In this document: one piece after another, positions 57,709 to 64,000 of the stretch
Numbering within the stretch: the first letter of the stretch is position 1
Layout: every line of letters starts with the position of its first letter
From: Diplocarpon mali
Lineage: Eukaryota > Ascomycota > Leotiomycetes > Helotiales > Drepanopezizaceae
Assembly: GCA_024741835.1 (NCBI GenBank)
Contig: JAENRP010000206.1
Span: 1 to 64,000 of the forward strand
DNA length: 64,000 nt
Direction: 5' to 3'
Program-made: the position numbers and the translations under genes
The notes under the pieces: model-generated
The model's database searches: none
Told to the model about the DNA's origin: nothing
The model's input: only the letters and a program-made list of their open reading frames with translations

Positions 57709-58454
57709 AATTCCTATAATATTACCTTTAAGATAATATAAAGTCTATCTTTAATTTTTACTTTAAAGATTACTTTATAGTTATTATTTATAAACTATAT
57801 AAATTAATTATTCAAAACTCTTATATAATTCAACTTTATATAGATCTTATAGCTAGATAAAAGATTAATACTTAAGCTAAGTATAAGGAGAACATTTTAC
57901 AAAAGGAAAGAAATACTAGTAATATTTATCTCTACTATACCTATTAAATCTATATATAACCTTTTACTACTAACCTTAATAAAGCGCCTTTTTATTTTAG
58001 TAAGCGGGCCTTTAAATAGGTAGGGTTTGTTAGTTATATATACTATATAATTAGTATTACTATATTAATTGGATTCAAGGATCTTATAGAGATCGGCTTT
58101 TAAGATATAGGCATTTTTATTATAATTATCATTTGAATTATTAAAAGTAGATTTAGGTTTAAATAACCTACAATTATTATTAAAGGTATCTGCTAAAGTT
58201 TTAGCTAAATAGCCTTTTCCTTTGCCTTTCCTTAGTAGTTGCGGCCTTTGGTAGGATAAGGGCAGTTTGCTTCTTAACTTCTACTTCAATTGCTTCTTTA
58301 TATTAAAGCTAGCGACTATATCAATTAGTTGCCTTTTAACTTTATAATTAGTAATATTATAAGTACTATTATAGAAGTAGCATCCCCAATAAGCTTAAGG
58401 GCTTGTCCTACGCTCCTTCCTCTTCTTAAGCTTATTATTACCTTATAATGCAGC
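57709..58454 (-). pseudogene. Copia-D copy 2 protease and gag remnant
   Basis: Colinear with 23270-24004 of copy 1. No intact motif. Ends at the Copia-C insertion point. Confidence 0.6.
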
Positions 58455-58750
58455 TGTTATGCAGAATGGGCGGAGTCTCCACTTATTCTGGAGACCCTCC
58501 GCGTGACTCTGCTTAGTCATAGACTCTCCCTTTTCTTTCCGAAGTCTCCTTACTATATATACATTAGATAATAATATAATTAATTATCTTTATCTATATT
58601 AGCAAGCCTCTTAAGCGACCTAATAAAGGCCCTTTAGCCGATTGTACTATAGTTATAAGCCCTATAAGTACTTTAATATGCTTTCTCTTTGCATATAACC
58701 GGCTAAAGGGCCCTTTAAGCTCCTAACCGACTTTTCGAGTATTTATAACA
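58455..58750 (+). repeat. Copia-C 5' LTR
   Basis: About 296 bp from TGTTATGC to TTATAACA; the ends are an inverted pair (TGTTATG/CATAACA with one RIP change). The first 100 bases are little mutated (GGGCGGAGTCTCC, GGAGACCCTCCGC, which can also pair with each other as a hairpin). The partner LTR is outside the window, so the right boundary is inferred. Confidence 0.6.
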
Positions 58751-58979
58751 ATTCGAAGGACCTTCATTTTCAATTAATAAATCTCTAATTTCCAATCGAA
58801 CCTTATTTGCAAACTCTATTTATATACTTAACCTTTTTCACTAAACTCTATTTAATATGTCTAATGCTTTAAGCATCTTTAAGCCTTGCCTTAATACCTC
58901 TACCTCTTAGGTGAAGTAGTTTAGTAAATATATATTCTTTACTAAGCTCTATAATATTACCATTTTTACCAATCTGAGA

Positions 58980-60050
58980 CTCCTATTTAAGTCAATTATA
59001 AAGACCGAGCCTTAAGCTCCCTTTATATAAGAGCTTAAGGAACTAGAAACGGCTAACCTCTATATAGTATATATAAGGTCTTATAAAGAGTATATAGCGA
59101 CTCTATCTAAATAGATTTACGCCTGCTTTCCCTTAGGAGACCTATCAAAGGCTCCTCTTTTATAGGCTTTTTATAAGGATATTAAGGATGAATATAAAAT
59201 CCTAATAAAGGAGCACCACTTGCGTAAGGAAACTTAAAAGACCTAATGCAAATACTATAAACTACTCTTAGAATAGGTCTTTAAGACTGTCGATAGAACG
59301 CTCCTAGCTTCTGCAATAGCTTAAGTATAAATCTAAGTTAAGAAGCTCTCCTCTTTAATACCTAATAAAGACACTCTTATAAGTAGAACTACTATTAACA
59401 ACCTATATACCAATTTAGTAAACTAGCAACTCTTACTCTAAGGCCTAGTATCCATTTTAAAGCGTGATATTACGCCTTCTGATAAGGCTATTCAGTCTCA
59501 GATAAGGCTTTAATACTGCGACGTACTATACTAAGGCAAGACTAAGAGAATTAATACTTAGCAGTAGATCTAGGAGTAGTAGGAGGCGTATTGCTTAATA
59601 GAGCAATATAGTCTTCCTAAGATTAAAGGGAGACTAGGAGTTATTAACTTTTTAGACTCAATTGTAATAAAGATCAATCTAAGTTAGGCGACTTACTTAA
59701 AGGAGGAAATCATTATTAATAAACAAATAGGAACCTTATACAAGTACGACCTAATGCAGCTAAGCCGCGCCTTAGCGGGCATTGAATCTAATAGAGCGAT
59801 CGATAATAAAGGGCTAGCAGTTTTTACTACTCGAGAGTCTTTCTTAAATGCTGAAACCCCTTCGCAAGCTTTAGCAAGCAGCTTCTAAAATCGCTCTATA
59901 AGCTCTAAAAGGGAGATCAGGCCTAAGTGCCCTTATAGAAGCTTTAAAAATCACTATTAAAAGCCCTAGGACTATTGGAAACTATTATATACTATAGATA
60001 GGCGTAAGGAAAACATAAAGGTTCTCCCTTTGCGAGAGGAGGTCCTATAA
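58980..60050 (+). pseudogene. Copia-C gag
   Basis: A long helical, Lys/Glu-rich frame with INKQIGTLYKYDLMQLSRAL (about 59720-59780) and a decayed knuckle KCPYRSFKNHY near 59918-59955, the Cys-x2-Cys-x3-Gly-His-x4-Cys pattern with RIP changes. Stops are RIP type. Confidence 0.6.
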
Positions 60051-60099
60051 ATATAAAAGGCATTAAACGCAGAAGACTAGTTCAAAGGTCTTTAAGCAT

Positions 60100-61560
60100 A
60101 GCTTAAGGAGAATAATATTATAGTAATAGCGATTGATAAATTCAAGGGAAAGGCTTTAGCCTTTAGGAAGGATAGTATAAGTAGCAAAAGGGAGAACTTA
60201 CTAATCTTTATAATAATAGATCCCTTTGCCTTTAACGCTTTTAAAGAATCGTTTAACGTCTACTACCTCTTTAAGCTAGAACGCTACCTGCTCTCTTTAA
60301 GTACGCTCCTTAATAATTGCGCAGCTACTTATATCATTAATTCGAAGGATTTACTTATCGCAGGCACCTTTAAGCCTTTTAGCGACTTATAGTAATATAT
60401 TAAAGTAGGTACCTCAAGACTCCTAATCATTAGGAGAGGTAATAGATATATAGCAGACTCTCTTCTATAGTATAACGGCTCTCCTATAGGGATAATGCTA
60501 TATAATATTGCTATTATAGAAGAGTTTATTACTAATATTATCTTAGAGAGGCTCCTTATAGATAAGGGTTTTTAATACTTTAGGATAGACCTTACTTTGC
60601 GCTCTAAGAGCATTAGAGACTCTATAAAGCAAGCTTAATTAAAGCGTTGCTATAATCTCGTTTTCTTTAAATATAAGCCTATTAACTATTTAAATCTTTT
60701 AAATATTCTTTAATATGACTTCTCTACCTTAATAGCATTTCCTATAGCTAAGATAACGCTTTATAATAGGTTCCAGTCTAGCTATATACCTACTAAGGTA
60801 TAGGATAATAACGCGTATACTTAGTACTTTCGCGCTAGCTACCTAGGCGCAAAGGCTCTTTAAGCGCTAGTCAAATGCGCTAAGGGAGTAAAGATCAGGG
60901 GAATATAAAGGCTAAAGTGCCCTATATGCGCAGTAGCGTCTACTAGGTAAGTTATTTCTTATGCTACCTTTAAGAACCGATCTCTAAGGCCCTTCTTTAA
61001 GATCTCCTAAGATCTTTTTAACTTTTTAAATAACTTATATAATAGTTGCTTATAGGTTCTTTTAATTAAAGACAAATATAGTAGTATACTTTAGACGTTC
61101 CTACTAAGATCGAAGGGCAGAGATATAGTTATAAAGGTCCTCTAAGCCTTTAAAGTATAAGTAAAACGCTAATATAGGCTTTCCATTTATAAGATTAGGC
61201 AAGATAATAATACTTTAGTAATCTCCTTAAAGGAAGACTCTCTTATAAAGTACTAGAGATAGGTAAAAGAGAAGGGAATTGATTTAGAGCTTACTCCTAC
61301 TTATATATACCAACCTAATAAAGGCGCGAAGCAAGTAAAAAGGGAGTTGATTAAACGCTCTATTAAAATAAGGATCTACGCTAGACTTCTAGCGAGCCTT
61401 TAGCCAAAGGTTATAAAGGCTGCTATATACCTTTATAATATCTCTCCACTTATTAAGAAGAAGATGATCTTATTAAGTAAGGCTCTTTATAGTTAGTTTA
61501 AGTAGTATTTTCGATTTTATAAGCCGCTGCTTATTAAGCAAATAATAGCGAGCTTAAAGC
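60100..61560 (+). pseudogene. Copia-C protease, GAG-pre-integrase and integrase
   Basis: Protease remnant NNCAATYIINSKDLLIAGTF (about 60310-60372), pre-integrase zinc part LKCPICAVAS (about 60915-60945), integrase core with IRQDNNTLVISL (about 61190-61225; second Asp region) and QPNKGAKQVKRELIKRS (about 61312-61362; Glu region). Typical Copia order. Confidence 0.75.
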
Positions 61561-62900
61561 CCGACTAGAGTCGCATTTATATATATAGCGCTTGCGCATA
61601 CCCTTTAATTAGGGAGAGGGAGGTAGGGAGGGACCGCCGAACCTTTAAAATTAAATTATAAGGGCACTTAGGTTACTTAGTTAGATATATTACCTCTAAT
61701 GTTTATAGAATCTAGGTTCCTATGCTTTAGCAAGTAATAACAACTTATAATATCGAATTCGATAAGTCTCTCTTCTATAGTCCAGAAGCTAAGCGCGCAA
61801 ACCTTATATTGCGCTAAGAACTTAAGACGACCTTTTAATTAATCGGAAAGGGAAAGGGAACTTAGGACGCTAAGTTTAAAGGCATTTTTAAAGAATTAAA
61901 GCTTATTGCAAGGCCGAATGCAATTGCTATAGAAGAAGCCGCTATATAGGAAGAGCCTATATTATAGACTAATGCTACTTTATAGCCTTTAACTAATAAT
62001 ATAAAAGGCTTTAACTTAAATCCAAATTCTCTAAGAGACTTACTTAAAAACTTAAAGGTAGAAGTAAGCGAACTAAAAGCTACTTCACCAGTCTTTAAGA
62101 AGGCAAATAGCAATTAAAGCTTAAGGGTGATAATTCCCTATAGAGGCCCTATTAAAGAAGGAACTATAGACGACTCTAAAGGAGTCTTTAAAGATGAGTT
62201 CTATAAGGCGATCGGCAGATCTTTAGCTGCTATTCTATATAAGAATAGAGATAGCTTAAAGGCTTTAAAATAGAGTCTTCAATTATAAAGGCAGGCCTTA
62301 GTAAACTCTAGTAAAAAGCTAAAAGTACTATTGCCAAGATCTAGGAGAAGCTCTAATAGTCTTATAAAAAGCGACCTAGTAAAAGGAGTAGGCCTTAATA
62401 ATATAATACCTTAAGTTATAATACTAGCTCAAAGACTATAAGCTTAAGAGATAGAGCCACTTAGACTTTTAAAAGAACCTCTAATAATAATAAAAATAGA
62501 GGAAAAGACTTATAGAGAAAAGCGTAAAGAGGAACTCCCTCTTCTTAGGCAAAAGAGGATAAGATGCTTAAGCATTAAGTAATAAGAGACTTTAAAAGTA
62601 TATGCTACCGCTTTAGAGCATATACTCTCTTAAAGTAATATTAATTTACCTTACTCCTTATATGCGTAAGAGTTTATATCGACTTTTTAAGTGAATAAAT
62701 AAATAAGAGAGGATAAGAAGGACTATTTAACAGTTTATATAATTATTAAAGCTATAGTTGATAGTTAGGCAAAGGATAGAGTATAGTCTCCTAACCGCCT
62801 ATAGTACTAAGGCTCTTTACTAAAGCCTCTAAAAGGATGGCTAGACTTAGAGAAGCACCCTTTTAGCAAACGATTTAAGGAAGAAGGGCGCTAGGAGATC
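61560..62900 (+). pseudogene. Copia-C integrase C-terminus and linker to RT
   Basis: Polar, Lys/Glu/Ser-rich sequence without a recognisable fold. The small minus-strand opening at 61862-62113 is a shadow of it. Assigned by position between integrase and RT. Confidence 0.45.
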
Positions 62901-64000
62901 AGGAATTTAGAATCTCAAAGTTGCTAGAGAATTATGCAAAAGGATTACTTAAAGCCCTTGCCAATACTATTAAAATAGGTTTTTACTTATAAGGTTAATA
63001 GCTTTAGTAAGCTTTTAAAGTGCTAATTATAGCTAGTTATACAAAAGGATCTCTAAGATAAAGCTTTAATTTTCTCAACCTACGCAGCTACGATTATAGC
63101 AAGGTCTTTTAAGGTACTAATAGCGCTTGCTACGTACTTTAATATAGAAGTAAAGCAGTTCGATATTATTAACGCATTTATTAACGCTTTTAAAGACCTA
63201 AGGAGTACTCTAGTTATATACTTCCTATTAGATGGCTTTAAGCGCCTTAGTATAATAGTAGAACTGGACCGCGCGCTCTATAGGCTAAAAGACTCTTTAG
63301 CGCTATAGTATAGGAACTTCGTAGGAACGCTTAAGGGCCTTTAACTTAAGCTACTAAGCGAGGAGCCTTGTATTTTTATAATAAAGGATCGCATAGTCTT
63401 TATAGCGTTTTATATTAATAATATTCAAGTATTATATAAGGCCTCTAACTTAGATTAGGCGATTCATTTGATTAAAGACCTAAAGAGGGCGTATAAGCTT
63501 ACTATTATAAGAGATATCTTTTAGTTTTTTAAAGTAAGGATTATTTAAAATAGAAAGGTAAAGAGGATCTTCTTAGTTTATAATACCTATATTAAGAAGA
63601 TCGCTTAAAAGTTTAAAGCTAATATAGGAAAAGTGCCTAATACTCTACTATTAAAAAAGGAGTTTATTAAAAACTTAAGGCAAGCTTTCTTAAAAAAGGT
63701 AAAGGAGTACTAAAAGAAAATAGGCTCTATTCTTTATATAGCAATTATAATATGCTTAGATATTGCGTTTATAGCCTCTTAACTATCTTTCTTCTTAACT
63801 AATCTAAGCTTTAAGTACCTTTTAGCTGCAGATTAAACGCTTTAATACCTATATAATATGCGCTTCTTAAGAATTACCTATAGCTTTAAGGCTAAGGAAT
63901 ACCAATTGGTCGCATCTTTAGATGCTTCTTTTGAAGATGACTAAAAGACCTGCAGATCCTCTTAAGGATACGTCTTCTTCTTATTTAAAGGACCAATTAT
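62900..64000 (+). pseudogene. Copia-C reverse transcriptase and start of RNase H
   Basis: RT motifs: KQFDIINAFINAFKDL (about 63150-63200), LDRALYRLKDSLALQYRNF (about 63258-63315), catalytic box AFYINNIQVLY (about 63405-63440, both Asp after Tyr now Asn). RNase H begins near 63720 and shows SLDASFEDDQKTCRSSQGY at about 63915-63970. Cut by the window end. Confidence 0.8.

Larger units (their letters stand above)
53645..58454 (-). mobile_element. Copia-D copy 2 (minus strand, 5' part cut off by Copia-C)
   Basis: Inverted relative of Copia-D copy 1: 3' LTR at 53645-53839, three trailing palindromes (53977, 54042, 54103), RNase H and RT, integrase, the ten-copy palindrome array (57237-57708), protease and part of gag. 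The match to copy 1 (which reads TATTATAAGGTAATAATAAG near 23264) ends at 58454, where the Copia-C LTR begins. The remainder would lie beyond the window. Confidence 0.88.
58455..64000 (+). mobile_element. Copia-C (Ty1/Copia element, 3' end beyond the window)
   Basis: Begins with an LTR at 58455 inside the gag of Copia-D copy 2 and continues on the plus strand through gag, protease, integrase, RT and the start of RNase H to the last base. RIP stops throughout. It carries no copy of the 25-bp palindrome that I could find, unlike its host. Its target duplication cannot be tested here. Confidence 0.8.

Noticed and set aside
3905..64000. Mitochondrial origin of the AT-rich block with GC-rich palindromes
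   Set aside because: GC-cluster palindromes occur in fungal mitochondria, but this block consists of LTR retrotransposons with RIP signatures and is contiguous with a spliced nuclear gene.
1..64000. Secondary-metabolite cluster, Starship or DNA transposon
   Set aside because: No synthase, tyrosine-recombinase captain or DNA-transposon transposase was seen; all mobile sequence recognised is LTR retrotransposon.

Overview
The window looks like a piece of nuclear chromosome from a filamentous ascomycete (Pezizomycotina). The evidence is one spliced gene with a short GT-AG intron, several Ty3/Gypsy and Ty1/Copia retrotransposon families of fungal type, and the footprint of repeat-induced point mutation (RIP). 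From about 3.9 kb to the right end CpA and TpG are scarce (for example 11041-11100 has neither), TpA is abundant, and the coding frames of the transposons are full of TAA/TAG stops where Gln or Trp codons would have been. I do not recognise the species.

Layout. 1-3.9 kb is ordinary-composition DNA with one confident gene, a two-exon YeeE/YedE-family (sulphur transport domain) membrane protein at 613-1681, followed by a diverged solo LTR at 2648-2811 and weak ORFs. From 3.9 kb onward everything recognisable is nested, decayed LTR retrotransposon. The named copies are: Gypsy-A on the minus strand (3.9-10.85 kb); Gypsy-B, a chromodomain element on the plus strand (10855-18417) with a tandemly repeated 3' end to 19467; a second Gypsy-A on the plus strand (19468-21883), cut in its protease by Copia-D (21884-28068, 195-bp LTRs, target duplication AACAC/AATAC); a minus-strand Gypsy-B 3' fragment (28081-30407); a small Copia 3' end (30408-30554); a very large minus-strand Gypsy-G (30555-53525, 248-bp LTRs) carrying inside its gag a complete Copia-E (44523-51714, 172-bp LTRs, perfect 5-bp target duplication ATAGT); a second Copia-D on the minus strand (53645-58454), interrupted by a plus-strand Copia-C (58455 to the window end). 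There is an assembly gap of 46 N at 30985-31030.

The most unusual content is a 25-bp quasi-palindrome, counted here about 40 times. It forms an array of ten in the Copia-D pol region (24005-24476, and mirrored in the inverted copy at 57237-57708) with centre-to-centre steps of 39 or 48 bp, all multiples of three. It is also scattered through Gypsy-G. Because it is palindromic, both orientations encode nearly the same octapeptide, Thr-x-x-Pro-Gly-Leu-x-Val, and in Gypsy-G 11 of 13 copies that fall in coding regions are read in exactly that phase. It behaves like a short element that inserts in frame into the proteins of unrelated retrotransposons, comparable in principle to the Rickettsia palindromic elements.

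The second unusual item is that Gypsy-G, after removal of Copia-E, is about 15.8 kb and carries two long, related reading frames in tandem downstream of integrase (38478-35182, about 1098 codons, and 34560-31141, about 1139 codons), both with in-frame palindrome copies. I recognise no domain in them. All transposon proteins here are pseudogenes as they stand; the only plausible functional gene is the YeeE-type transporter beside the repeat boundary.
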